NCBI GenBank assembly: GCA_024236075.1
Contig: JACKLE010000006.1
Location: 58,253-122,252 of the forward strand
Reading direction: 5' to 3'
Source: Alphaproteobacteria bacterium
GTDB taxonomy: Bacteria; Pseudomonadota; Alphaproteobacteria; JACAEB01
Length of the DNA: 64,000 nt
Positions 9,877-17,334 of this stretch are shown in pieces. Numbering within the stretch: the first letter of the stretch is position 1; each line of letters begins with the position of its first letter. A program made the translations under genes and the position numbers. The notes under the pieces were generated by a model. It ran no database searches and was not told where the DNA came from. It saw only the letters and a list, made by a program, of their open reading frames with translations.

Positions 9877-9966
9877 TCAGTCTACGTGCCAGGCGGGCTT
9901 CACCGAGACGCTCGATGGCCCGTCGGCGTCGGCGGCAGCGATGCCGCCGGAACGCGATCGGCGCAT
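9877..9966 (-). CDS. Candidate 29-residue peptide, function unknown
   Basis: A short frame with ATG at 9966, preceded at 7-nt spacing by an unusually good ribosome site (GGGGAGGAA). The product begins MRRSRSGG, has an Ala/Asp/Gly-rich middle and ends KPAWHVD. It lies alone in a 339-bp gap and is followed 22 bp after its stop by the perfect hairpin at 9826-9855, so it has the layout of an independent transcription unit. It has no signal peptide or membrane segment. I recognise no family. It could be a small protein, a peptide precursor, a leader or a chance ORF; the ribosome site is the main support. Confidence 0.4.
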   Translation of the reverse strand: MRRSRSGGIAAADADGPSSVSVKPAWHVD

Positions 9967-10112
9967 GACTATTCCTCCCCGACGGCAGGCACGGTCCCCC
10001 GTGCGCGCACAGGTCGGCCCGCCATTCGATTGTTTGTATAGGAACCGACGCCAGACGTGATCGCAGCCTATCGACGCGACCTGGCCGCGCCGAATTGGGC
10101 TATATCCGCGAA

Positions 10113-10126
10113 TTGACCCCAGTCAA
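10113..10126. promoter_or_regulatory. Crp/Fnr-like palindrome TTGAC-N4-GTCAA
   Basis: The 14-bp sequence TTGACCCCAGTCAA is a perfect inverted repeat with the spacing of Crp/Fnr-family boxes. The only candidate target reading away from it is the 29-codon ORF on the minus strand, about 147 bp downstream. A box this far from a start is weak evidence of function. Confidence 0.3.
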
Positions 10127-10157
10127 GGGAGGCTTCAGTCCTAGGCGGCCGGTTCGT

Positions 10158-11321
10158 CTATTGTACGGCGGCGTTGACCGCGCCGCCCGTTCCGCGTTCG
10201 GAGGAAATGCCCCAGAGCAGGCGGCCGCCCTGATCCACGTCGAGCGTGGCGCGCTTCAGGGCCGCGCTTTCCTTCAATGCCGCATAGGCCTCCGGCAGAT
10301 CGAGGAAGCGCTCGGGGATCGCGCGCGTGCCCCAGTTCACGGCCTTGTGCTCGAACTCGTTCGTCGCGAAGCGAGTCCAGGTGAGGTTGAGGCCGGCGAA
10401 ATCCTGTGGGCTGACGAAATCGCCGCGGATGTCGAAGTCGTTGTATTTGTTGCGCTCGATCTGAAGGCGCACGAGGATCGCGTCTTCGCGCCAGCTCGCG
10501 CGCGTATCCTTGACCATCTCGCCGACGACGGCCGGCACGTCCTTCGGGAGCCGCGGCCCGGAATCCGTCAGCGCAAAGAGCGGCTGCTGGTGCACGCGCG
10601 TCCAGACGGTGCGCCCGAGCCGGCCCTCGAAGACGAGCGTGTCGTGGTCGGGCCGCGAGAACACGCCTTCGTCTTCGAAGATGTTGGTGCGCGACTTCAG
10701 CGTGTAGTGGCGCCCGGTAAAGGTCATCCTGCCGGCATGTCCGTACACGGCATCGTGGATCGTGTAGGTGCCGTCGTCGCGGATCTCAAGGACCTGCCTC
10801 CAGGTGCCGGTCGGCGGCCCCAGATTGAGGAAGATCTCCCAGAGGCCATAGGCGCCCTCGCTCGCGGCGAGGTCCTCGTCCTGGGCGGCGGGCTTCTCCT
10901 CGGTGAAGCGGTCGACGACGCGGTCGCTCTCCGCCGGCCCCGCCTTTTGGGTAGGCGCCGGGCCCGCGGGCGTCGGCGCGGAGGGCCAGAGGAAGATCGC
11001 GAGGAGCGCGACGAGAAGCGCGCCGAGCGCCGAAGGCAGCGCCCAGGCGGGCAGGCCGAGCCGCTCGAAGGCTTCGAGCAGGCCCCGCATCGGGTTGGGC
11101 CGTGGGGGAACGGGCTCCGGCCGCCTGGCGCCCTTGTCGGCGAGGTCGTCCTTCGCGGCGCTGCCGCCGTCGGGGGGCGTATCCGATTTTTGCGGCGCCC
11201 AGGCCTTGGCGCCGCCGCCGGCCGCCGGCGAGCCGCATTGCGGGCAGCGCTCGGAGCTGGCGAGGTCGAAAATATGGCCCTCCTCGCAAAATTTGAGGTT
11301 CTGCGCTCCGCCCTCCGCCAT
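10158..11321 (-). CDS. Zinc-ribbon, single-pass membrane protein of unknown function
   Basis: 387 residues. The N-terminus has a probable zinc ribbon (Cys12, then C-P-Q-C at residues 26-29). A low-complexity Pro/Gly/Lys linker and one membrane segment (LPSALGALLVALLAIFLW, roughly residues 90-107) follow, then about 270 soluble residues. Part of that domain (GTWRQVLEIRDDGTYTI through TVWTRV) looks like a lipocalin-like beta barrel, though no family is certain. ATG 11321 was chosen for its GGAGGGGG ribosome site. It is the last gene of a leftward run after the crotonase (28-bp gap), and upstream of that the ExbD/MotB-like and MotA/TolQ-like genes. Confidence 0.75.
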   Translation of the reverse strand: MAEGGAQNLKFCEEGHIFDLASSERCPQCGSPAAGGGAKAWAPQKSDTPPDGGSAAKDDLADKGARRPEPVPPRPNPMRGLLEAFERLGLPAWALPSALGALLVALLAIFLWPSAPTPAGPAPTQKAGPAESDRVVDRFTEEKPAAQDEDLAASEGAYGLWEIFLNLGPPTGTWRQVLEIRDDGTYTIHDAVYGHAGRMTFTGRHYTLKSRTNIFEDEGVFSRPDHDTLVFEGRLGRTVWTRVHQQPLFALTDSGPRLPKDVPAVVGEMVKDTRASWREDAILVRLQIERNKYNDFDIRGDFVSPQDFAGLNLTWTRFATNEFEHKAVNWGTRAIPERFLDLPEAYAALKESAALKRATLDVDQGGRLLWGISSERGTGGAVNAAVQ

Positions 11322-11349
11322 GCCGTGGTCCCCCTCCTGGACGGCTCCG

Positions 11350-12207
11350 TCAGCGCTTGCGCCGCGAGCGCGGGCCGGAACCATAGTCGCCGAACGGCGC
11401 GTCGCGGCGGCGCACGGCCTCGCGGAAACCGACTTCGCGCGCCAGCGTCACGAAGTCGTCCCCTTCCTGCGTGTGCCGGGCGACGCCGTCAAGAAAGATG
11501 CCAACCGTGCGGGTCGACTGCACGCCCATATTCTCCGCCATCTGGTTGCAATAGAGCTTGATCATCTGAAGCTGATTGAGCGGCACCAGCGCCATGCGCT
11601 TCGCGAGCGCCGTCGCCTCGTCGAGGAGGCGCTCAGGCGGCACGATTTCGTGCACGAGGCCGATCTCCTTCGCCTTGGGCGCGGAAATCTCGTCGCCCGT
11701 CAGGAGATAGCGCTTGGCGTTCTCGAAACCGACGCGGAACACCCACATCGGCGTCGTCGGCACGCCCCACAGGCGCGAGGTCGGATAGCCGAACACGGAG
11801 TCCTCCGCCGCGACGATGAGGTCGGACCAGAGCACGAGATCCGTGCCCCCGCAGATGCACCAGCCCTGCACGGCGGCGACAGTGGGCTTGGAGGCGTACC
11901 AGAGCTTCTGATAGACCGAGACGAAGCCCGACATCATGCGGTAGTCGGCCATCGAGTCCCATTTGCGCGTGCGCCCTTCCTTCTCGGACTGCGCCTCGGT
12001 CGACCAGTCCAGTCCGTACCCGGCGCAAAAGGCGGGCCCCTCCGAGCGCAGCAGGATGACCTTGACGCCCTTGGCGGCGTCGGCCTCGTCGATCGCCTGT
12101 CCGAGCTCGCTCGCCAATTCATGCGTGATCGTGTTGTAGGCCTCGGGCCGCGTCAGCACGATCGTGCGCACGCCGTCCGCCGTCTCCGTCCGCAAGGTCG
12201 TTCCCAT
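11350..12207 (-). CDS. Enoyl-CoA hydratase/isomerase (crotonase) family protein
   Basis: 285 residues with crotonase landmarks: GVRTIVLTRPEAYNTIT, the first oxyanion-hole segment PAFCAGYGLDW, and the second VQGWCICGGTDLVLWSD. The fold handles acyl-CoA thioesters. The specific reaction (hydration, isomerisation or hydrolysis) is not clear because the usual catalytic glutamates are not obvious. The basic tail (SRRKR) is unusual. It lies 24 bp after the ExbD/MotB-like gene and 28 bp before the zinc-ribbon gene, an odd place for a fatty-acid enzyme. Confidence 0.88.
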   Translation of the reverse strand: MGTTLRTETADGVRTIVLTRPEAYNTITHELASELGQAIDEADAAKGVKVILLRSEGPAFCAGYGLDWSTEAQSEKEGRTRKWDSMADYRMMSGFVSVYQKLWYASKPTVAAVQGWCICGGTDLVLWSDLIVAAEDSVFGYPTSRLWGVPTTPMWVFRVGFENAKRYLLTGDEISAPKAKEIGLVHEIVPPERLLDEATALAKRMALVPLNQLQMIKLYCNQMAENMGVQSTRTVGIFLDGVARHTQEGDDFVTLAREVGFREAVRRRDAPFGDYGSGPRSRRKR

Positions 12208-12231
12208 CGCGTCGTCTCCTTCCCTCTGGGC

Positions 12232-13056
12232 TCACCCGCCCGCCGTGTTTATCGCGCTCTTCTCGGCGGCGACATCGGCCGCGCTCGGATCCTCGATCGT
12301 GAAGTCGGCACCATCGTCCGTCGTCGTCTGAACGACCCGCGAGACATATTGCCAGGGGTTCGCCGCGCTCAGCGTGCTGACGTAGCGCCGGCCGGACTTG
12401 GCGTGCAGGACGTTCGTGACGACCTGGCAGCTCCCGATCGCGTCCGCGTTCAGGAGCTTGACGTAGACCTTGTACTGCGTCTGCGCGACCGAGCTCGTCA
12501 CGATCCACATCTCGGGCGGGCCGTCGTCCCACTCGGCACGCAGGTCGCCGGCCCACTTCGAATTCTGCTCGCGGCGCGGGTCCATGGGCTCGGGCAGCGA
12601 TCCGTCGACGCCCTTCTGCGTGTCCCAGAGGTAGAGATCGATATCGGCGCCGGGGCAGGCCCAGTTGACGCTCACGGCGAAGGCGCGCCGCTGCAGCAGC
12701 GATTTCTGCTGTTCCTTCAGGCGCTCGATCTCCTGCTCCGCCTGGTCGAGCTGCTCGCGCAGCTTGTCGAGGTCGCTCTCGGCCTTCTTGACCTCCCGGC
12801 CGGCCTCGCTCACCGCGCGCGTGATGTCGCTCGACTCGATCCCGGCACGGCGGAACGAGCTCTCGATCTCCTTGAGGCGCGCCTGCACCGATTGAAGCTC
12901 GGCCTTGATCGCCTCGACGTTCTCCTTGTTGCCGGGGTCGGAATTGTAGTAGCGCGCGAGCACGATCATGATGATGAGGAAAGCCCCCATCGCGCCCGAG
13001 ATGACGTCCATCATCGAGAGATTGAAGATGTTGATCTCGCGGCTCTTGCGGCGCAT
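12232..13056 (-). CDS. ExbD/MotB-like membrane protein with coiled coil and C-terminal beta domain
   Basis: 274 residues. After a basic start (MRRKSREIN) comes one membrane helix (SMMDVISGAMGAFLIIMIVL) with Asp17 near its cytoplasmic end. This is the placement of the proton-handling aspartate in MotB, TolR and ExbD. Residues about 43-117 are strongly heptad-like and Glu/Lys/Gln-rich, predicting a coiled coil. The C-terminal part (NWACPGADIDLYLWDT, then YKVYVKLLN) looks like an extracytoplasmic beta domain and is not an OmpA-type peptidoglycan binder. ATG 13056 lies 5 bp after the stop of the MotA/TolQ-like gene, so the two form a motor-like pair. Confidence 0.78.
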   Translation of the reverse strand: MRRKSREINIFNLSMMDVISGAMGAFLIIMIVLARYYNSDPGNKENVEAIKAELQSVQARLKEIESSFRRAGIESSDITRAVSEAGREVKKAESDLDKLREQLDQAEQEIERLKEQQKSLLQRRAFAVSVNWACPGADIDLYLWDTQKGVDGSLPEPMDPRREQNSKWAGDLRAEWDDGPPEMWIVTSSVAQTQYKVYVKLLNADAIGSCQVVTNVLHAKSGRRYVSTLSAANPWQYVSRVVQTTTDDGADFTIEDPSAADVAAEKSAINTAGG

Positions 13057-13061
13057 GCGCG

Positions 13062-13925
13062 CTATCCGAGATAGACGCGGTTGATGAGATTCTTCAGGCA
13101 GTAGTGCCCTGCCTGATTGAGCGCCATCTCCTCCTCCTTCTGCACGATGTGCTGGATGAGGACGAGGATCGCCGACCACAGGAGCGCGATGACCGTGGTG
13201 TCGAAGGCGACGGCGAGGCTTCCCGTGATCGCCTTCAGATCCATCGAGTCCGGATTGACGAAGGCGAGGGCGCCCGCGATGCCCACCACCGTGCCGATGA
13301 AGCCGACGGTCGGAATGACCCAGATGAGGTAGCGGATGAGCTGATAGCGCAGGTCGAGGCGCTGTCCGATGAGCTCGAGGCTCGCATTGACGACGTTGAC
13401 CGCCTGGTCGACGGAACGGCTGGTCTGCAGGCGGAGGATGGCGAGATCGATGAGCGAGGGCAGGAAGCCGTTGTCGCCGTCGAAGCTCTTCGCCACGCGC
13501 CGGCGGATGGCGCCGAGATCCTTGATCTGAAGCACCGTCTCCTCGTCCTCGGGCAGGAAGCCCTGGCCGATGAAGGCGCGCTCGAAGCGCGCCACGCGAG
13601 AGCGGACGTAGAGCTCGGCGAGCCCCAGCGCGAAGAGGACGTGCATGAGGTTCTGGATCGACAGGGGATAGCCGAAGACGGGACTGCCGCGCCCGAACCA
13701 GAACGCGCCCGCGCGCCCCGTGCCCGCGACGAGCCCGAGGACGAGCACGAGGAGAACGGCCCCGGCCGCGACGGCGACGAGGATCGCCATGCGGGGCGGG
13801 AGCCCCTGCGCCTTCAGGGCCAGCGTATGCTCGGCGAAGAGGACGCGCTTCAGGCCCGCCGCCGCGCGGCTCTTCGGCCCCGCGGCCTCTATCGGGGCCT
13901 CGCCCTCTGCCGGTGTCGTCTCCAT
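13062..13925 (-). CDS. MotA/TolQ/ExbB proton-channel family protein
   Basis: 287 residues with four likely membrane segments: about residues 40-65, a second around the NLMHVLFALGLAELYV stretch, a third in LIWVIPTVGFIGTVVGIAGA and a fourth in VAFDTTVIALLWSAILVLIQ. The last two carry the family pattern (P-T-V-G-F-I-G-T-V-x-G, then A-F-D-T-T). Family members form a pentameric proton channel around a dimer of the partner helix, here probably the next gene. ATG 13925 follows an internal part of a longer reading frame; the Glu/Pro/Ala-rich N-terminus supports this start. Confidence 0.88.
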   Translation of the reverse strand: METTPAEGEAPIEAAGPKSRAAAGLKRVLFAEHTLALKAQGLPPRMAILVAVAAGAVLLVLVLGLVAGTGRAGAFWFGRGSPVFGYPLSIQNLMHVLFALGLAELYVRSRVARFERAFIGQGFLPEDEETVLQIKDLGAIRRRVAKSFDGDNGFLPSLIDLAILRLQTSRSVDQAVNVVNASLELIGQRLDLRYQLIRYLIWVIPTVGFIGTVVGIAGALAFVNPDSMDLKAITGSLAVAFDTTVIALLWSAILVLIQHIVQKEEEMALNQAGHYCLKNLINRVYLG

Positions 13926-14093
13926 GGCCGCCCCCGTTTGGAAGTGCTTCGGCGCGAAGTATAGCCGCTTCGCCGCGTTTGCCAGCGTTTCCGGGGCGGC
14001 GGGCTTCCCGCCTTCGGCGCATTGCCACCGGGCATGACCCGAGTCCATACTCCCGCCCCGACAAAGGCCCTCACCGGGAGGCACGGCCGCGCG

Positions 14094-14627
14094 ATGACCA
14101 CGACAGAATATTCCGTGAAGGCGAGCGCCATTCTCGACGAGCTCGGTAGGCTCGGCGTCACCGACATCGTGACCGTGCCGGACTACGTGATGATGTCCGT
14201 GCACCACAAGGTCGAGGACGGCTATTTGAAGGGTGTGCGGAACATCAACTGCGCGACCGAGGACGAGGTCTTCTGCGTCTGCATGGGCCTCTGGATCGGC
14301 GGGCGGGTGCCAGTGGCGCTGATGCAGAACCAGGGGCTCTTCGCGGGCTCGAACGCGCTGCGCTCGGCGGGCCTCCATGTCGGCCTGCCGCTCCTCATCC
14401 TCGCCGGCCAATGGGGGCGCGAGCTCGCCAATCTGGGCAAGGACCCGGGCGGCTCGGCGCGCCGCGAGGTGCGCATGACCGAGCCCCTGCTCGACGCCAT
14501 GGAGGTGCCGCGCTACCGCCTCGAGCATCCGCGCGACATCGGCGTCATCGGCGAGGCCTTCAGGCGCGCGCAGAAGGAATCGAAGCCGGTGTGCGTCCTC
14601 GTCGGCGCGCATACGGCCTATGCGTGA
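14094..14627 (+). CDS. ThDP-dependent decarboxylase alpha subunit (sulfopyruvate/phosphonopyruvate decarboxylase-like)
   Basis: 177 residues corresponding to the pyrimidine-binding half of a ThDP enzyme. The cofactor glutamate is in NCATEDEVFCVCMG, followed by VALMQNQGLFAGSNALRS and LPLLILAGQWG. In ComD/ComE-type enzymes the two halves are separate proteins; the next gene supplies the ThDP diphosphate-binding half. Substrate specificity is not evident. It could be sulfopyruvate, phosphonopyruvate or another 2-oxo acid. ATG 14094 is used, with a GGGAGG ribosome site about 12 bp upstream. Confidence 0.82.
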   Translation: MTTTEYSVKASAILDELGRLGVTDIVTVPDYVMMSVHHKVEDGYLKGVRNINCATEDEVFCVCMGLWIGGRVPVALMQNQGLFAGSNALRSAGLHVGLPLLILAGQWGRELANLGKDPGGSARREVRMTEPLLDAMEVPRYRLEHPRDIGVIGEAFRRAQKESKPVCVLVGAHTAYA

Positions 14628-14644
14628 GAGATGAGGATTTCACG

Positions 14645-15250
14645 ATGAGCATGCTCAACCGCGAGGCCGTCGGCCTCATCGCCGCCCGCCGCGAGGGCGC
14701 GGTCGTCGTCACGACCATGTCCTCGATCTTCTCGGTGATGGATCTCTCGCCCTCGCCGCTCAATGTGCGGGTGGCTCCGCTCATGGGCGGCGCGTCCTCC
14801 ATCGGCCTCGGCATCGCCCTCGCGCGTCCCGATCGCAAGGTCATCGTGCTCGACGGCGACGGCTCGCTCGCCATGCAGCTCGGCACGCTCCTCACCGTCG
14901 CCGAAGCGGCGCCCGCGAACTACTACCATTTCGTCTTCCACAACGGGCTTCTCTACGAGGGCGGCGGGCGCGTGCACATCGCGGGCGCGCAGAAGCCGGA
15001 CTTCTGCGGCCTCGCGCGCTCGGCCGGCTATCGCTCCGTGCACGATTTCTCGACGAAGGAGTCGCTGGAGAAAGGTCTGCCCGGCCTTCTCGCCGAACGG
15101 GGGCCGGTCTTCGCGCGCCTGGAGATCGCGCTGCCCGCGACGCCCCGCTGGTCGGAGAACAATCCGCAAGGGGAGCTTCCCGACTGGTGGTTCGCGCAGA
15201 TGCCGGACGATGCCCGCGCCTGCAAGGAGGCGCTCGCGCGGGCGCGCTGA
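14645..15250 (+). CDS. ThDP-dependent decarboxylase beta subunit (ThDP diphosphate-binding half)
   Basis: 201 residues. The ThDP/Mg motif runs from LDGDGSLAMQLGTLLT to the paired Asn in YHFVFHN, and MGGASSIGLGIALA precedes it. This is the catalytic cofactor-binding half that pairs with the upstream alpha subunit; the ATG lies 17 bp after that stop. No coenzyme-M, phosphonate or taurine genes are nearby, so the physiological substrate remains open. The C-terminal tail after position ~170 (ENNPQGELPDWWFAQMP) is not part of the usual core. Confidence 0.85.
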   Translation: MSMLNREAVGLIAARREGAVVVTTMSSIFSVMDLSPSPLNVRVAPLMGGASSIGLGIALARPDRKVIVLDGDGSLAMQLGTLLTVAEAAPANYYHFVFHNGLLYEGGGRVHIAGAQKPDFCGLARSAGYRSVHDFSTKESLEKGLPGLLAERGPVFARLEIALPATPRWSENNPQGELPDWWFAQMPDDARACKEALARAR

Positions 15251-15255
15251 CGGGC

Positions 15256-15819
15256 CTACTCCACGGCCTCGTCCGGATAGACGCCGTAGATCATGCTCCG
15301 CTCGATCCAGCCGTCGTAGCGCTCGGTCGAGATGCGGCACCAGGCGCCCTCGCAGCGCTCGAGGCGCGCGAGCACGCCCGCCTCGAGCCGCGCCACGGGC
15401 ACGGCTTCGGGCTCAGGCCGGCGCATGAGGAGGGCATATTCCGTCGTCACCGCCATGCGCCGGCCCTGCAGGAGGTCCTTGTGGATCCATCCCTCCTCGC
15501 CGTCCCTGTCGCGCACCTTGCGCCAGTGCTCGAACTCGGCGGTGATCTCGACGGGCCAGCCGCGGCGCTGATAGGTCCACGAGATCGGATAGTCCGTCCC
15601 CGGACCGGAGCGCATGTTGACGCTCGAGGATTTGAGGCTCACGAAGCGCGGCAGGGGCAGCCCGCTCGGACCGGTCGCCTGCACCGCGGGGGCCGCCTCC
15701 GCGTCCTGCGCGACGGCGGGCGCGGAGCCGAGAAGCGCGAGCGCCACGAGCGGGGCCGCAAGGGCCGAGAACGGCGAAAGCCGCGCGCGGTTCGGAACGG
15801 TCGGGCATCGCCGGGTCAT
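15256..15819 (-). CDS. Secreted SH3 domain-containing protein (DUF1058-like)
   Basis: About 187 residues with a signal peptide (ALAAPLVALALLGSAPAVAQ). Two SH3b-like repeats follow. The first begins FVSLKSSSVNMRSGPGTDYP and ends HKDLLQGRR; the second ends YDGWIERSMIYGVYPDE. Proteins of this type are periplasmic and thought to touch the cell wall. A longer reading frame reaches 15855, but ATG 15819 gives a proper basic n-region (MTRRCPTVPNRAR). Its stop lies 5 bp from the convergent ThDP beta-subunit gene, and it is divergent from the dehydrogenase at 15972. Confidence 0.82.
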   Translation of the reverse strand: MTRRCPTVPNRARLSPFSALAAPLVALALLGSAPAVAQDAEAAPAVQATGPSGLPLPRFVSLKSSSVNMRSGPGTDYPISWTYQRRGWPVEITAEFEHWRKVRDRDGEEGWIHKDLLQGRRMAVTTEYALLMRRPEPEAVPVARLEAGVLARLERCEGAWCRISTERYDGWIERSMIYGVYPDEAVE

Positions 15820-15971
15820 GAGGCATGGGTACGCCGAAGCGCGCCGGGGGATCAAGGCCTTCGGGCCGCCGGGCCCGCCCGCCTTGTGGATTTTGCGCGC
15901 CCCGCCGGGCCGAATCGGGACGCCGGCCGGGGTTTGTGTCGCCGCGCTCTTGTTGCTAAACCACGCTCGCC

Positions 15972-16958
15972 ATGACCCGCAAAAAGCCGCTCGTCGTCGT
16001 CACGCGCAAGCTTCCGGAAGCCACCGAGACGCGGATGCGCGAGCTTTTCGACGCGCGCCTCAATGTCGGCGACGCGGCGATGGACCGGGCGGCCCTCGCC
16101 GCCGCCATGGCCGAGGCCGACGTCCTCGTTCCGACGGTCACGGACCGCATCGACGCCTCCCTCATCGCCGAGGCGGGCGGGCGCCTCAAGCTCATCGCCA
16201 ATTTTGGCAACGGCGTCGACAATATCGACGTGGTCGCGGCGCATCGGCGCGGCATCATGGTGACGAACACGCCGGGCGTCCTCACCGAGGATACGGCGGA
16301 CATGACCATGGGGCTCATCCTCGCCGTGCCGCGCCGGCTCGTCGAAGGGGCCAAGACCGTCGAGGCCGGGGAGTGGCGCGGCTGGTCGCCGACCTGGATG
16401 CTCGGCCACCGGCTGGGGGGCAAGCGGCTCGGCATCATCGGCATGGGACGCATCGGCTCGGCCGTCGCGCGCCGCGCGCGCGCCTTCGGGCTGCAGATCC
16501 ACTACCACAACCGGCACCGGGCGAACGCGCTCCTCGAGGAGGAGCTCGAGGCGACCTTCTGGGAGAGCCTCGACCAGATGCTCGTCCGCATGGACATCGT
16601 CTCGGTGAACTGCCCCCACACGCCCGCAACCTTCCACCTCCTCTCGGCGCGCCGGCTGAAGCTGATGAAGCCCTCGGCCTATATCGTCAACACCGCGCGC
16701 GGCGAGGTGATCGACGAGGCCGCGCTCGCCAACATGCTCGAGGAGGGCCTTCTCGCGGGGGCCGGCCTCGACGTCTTCGAGCACGAGCCGGCCGTCAATC
16801 CGAAGCTCCTGAAGCATCCGGGCGTCGTGCTGCTGCCCCATCTCGGCTCCGCGACCCTCGAGGGCCGCATCGAGATGGGCGAGCGCGTCATCATCAACAT
16901 CAAGGTCTTCACCGACGGCGAGCGGCCCCCGAACCGCGTCCTGCCGACGGACATCTGA
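15972..16958 (+). CDS. D-isomer-specific 2-hydroxyacid dehydrogenase (glyoxylate/hydroxypyruvate reductase-like)
   Basis: 328 residues. The Rossmann motif IIGMGRIGSAVARRA, the arginine in VNTARGEVID, the catalytic glutamate in FEHEP and the histidine in LLPHLGSATLEGR define the family. It reduces a 2-oxo acid such as glyoxylate or hydroxypyruvate, or oxidises a D-2-hydroxy acid, with NAD(P)H. A GC hairpin follows 5 bp after the stop. The gene stands alone. Confidence 0.92.
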   Translation: MTRKKPLVVVTRKLPEATETRMRELFDARLNVGDAAMDRAALAAAMAEADVLVPTVTDRIDASLIAEAGGRLKLIANFGNGVDNIDVVAAHRRGIMVTNTPGVLTEDTADMTMGLILAVPRRLVEGAKTVEAGEWRGWSPTWMLGHRLGGKRLGIIGMGRIGSAVARRARAFGLQIHYHNRHRANALLEEELEATFWESLDQMLVRMDIVSVNCPHTPATFHLLSARRLKLMKPSAYIVNTARGEVIDEAALANMLEEGLLAGAGLDVFEHEPAVNPKLLKHPGVVLLPHLGSATLEGRIEMGERVIINIKVFTDGERPPNRVLPTDI

Positions 16959-16963
16959 GGCGC

Positions 16964-16981
16964 GCCGGCCTCGTGGCCGGC
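16964..16981 (+). terminator. Hairpin after 2-hydroxyacid dehydrogenase
   Basis: A perfect 7-bp stem, GCCGGCC / GGCCGGC, with a TCGT loop lies 5 bp after the stop codon at 16958. It is GC-rich without a T tract, so termination is inferred from position. Confidence 0.55.
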
Positions 16982-16982
16982 A

Positions 16983-17055
16983 CGGCCGCATGAAGGCCCC
17001 CGCGGCCGTCAGGGCCGCATGAAAGCCCCTGCGACCGTCAGGGCCGCATGAAAGC
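16983..17055. repeat. 29-bp tandem repeat, 2.5 copies, carrying a gene's last codons and stop
   Basis: Units at 16983-17011 and 17012-17040 differ at only a few positions, and 17041-17055 is a partial third copy. On the minus strand each unit reads the tail F-M-R-P followed by a TGA. The first stop met ends the 72-residue gene at 17038, so the extra copies lie just beyond the coding region. Confidence 0.8.
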
Positions 17056-17256
17056 ATAGTCCGTATCGGGGTCGACATTGTCGGCGGCGGCAAGGATTTC
17101 CGCGCGCACATCCGCGACCGGGCGCTCCTTGAGCCAGGTCTCGACGACGAGCGAGAGCATGGCGCGCGCGAGCGTGTCGGGCGCGTGGCTCGCCGCTCCG
17201 CCTTCCGCGAGGGCGGCCTCGAAATGGCGCCGGGCGATCTCGGATGCGGTGGACAT
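17038..17256 (-). CDS. 72-residue protein, function unknown
   Basis: A short acidic, Ala-rich, mostly helical protein (MSTASEIARRHFEAALAEGG... DPDTDYAFMRP) with no membrane segment or cysteines. ATG 17256 is preceded by GGAAAGGAGG, a good ribosome site. A perfect TTGAT-N4-ATCAA box sits about 57 bp upstream of the start, so it may respond to oxygen limitation through an FNR/FixK-type regulator. The last codons and stop are repeated in tandem just downstream. I recognise no family. Confidence 0.68.
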   Translation of the reverse strand: MSTASEIARRHFEAALAEGGAASHAPDTLARAMLSLVVETWLKERPVADVRAEILAAADNVDPDTDYAFMRP

Positions 17257-17312
17257 GGCCTCCTCCTTTCCTCGCGACAGCGCGATGTGAGCCGGCGGAG
17301 GGGCGTCGGTCC

Positions 17313-17326
17313 TTGATCGGGATCAA
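17313..17326 (-). promoter_or_regulatory. FNR/FixK-type box TTGAT-N4-ATCAA
   Basis: TTGATCGGGATCAA is an exact match to the consensus inverted repeat of FNR/FixK/ANR regulators, inside the longer palindrome CCTTGATCGGGATCAAGG (17311-17328). It is centred 64 bp upstream of the 72-residue gene's ATG. It lies just past the 3' end of the ABC transporter gene, so the 72-residue gene is the only plausible target. Confidence 0.6.
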
Positions 17327-17334
17327 GGTGCGGG

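Larger units (their letters stand above)
9819..10157. other. Intergenic region between rocD and the zinc-ribbon membrane protein gene
   Basis: This 339-bp gap separates the ends of two convergent genes. It holds the hairpin at 9826-9855, the 29-codon leftward ORF at 9877-9966, a small hairpin (GCACGG/CCGTGC) near 9989-10004 upstream of that ORF, and a 14-bp palindrome TTGAC-CCCA-GTCAA at 10113-10126. No longer gene is supported. Confidence 0.6.

Noticed and set aside
16983..17055. Short spaced repeats considered as a CRISPR remnant
   Set aside because: The copies are directly adjacent without unique spacers, and no cas gene is present.
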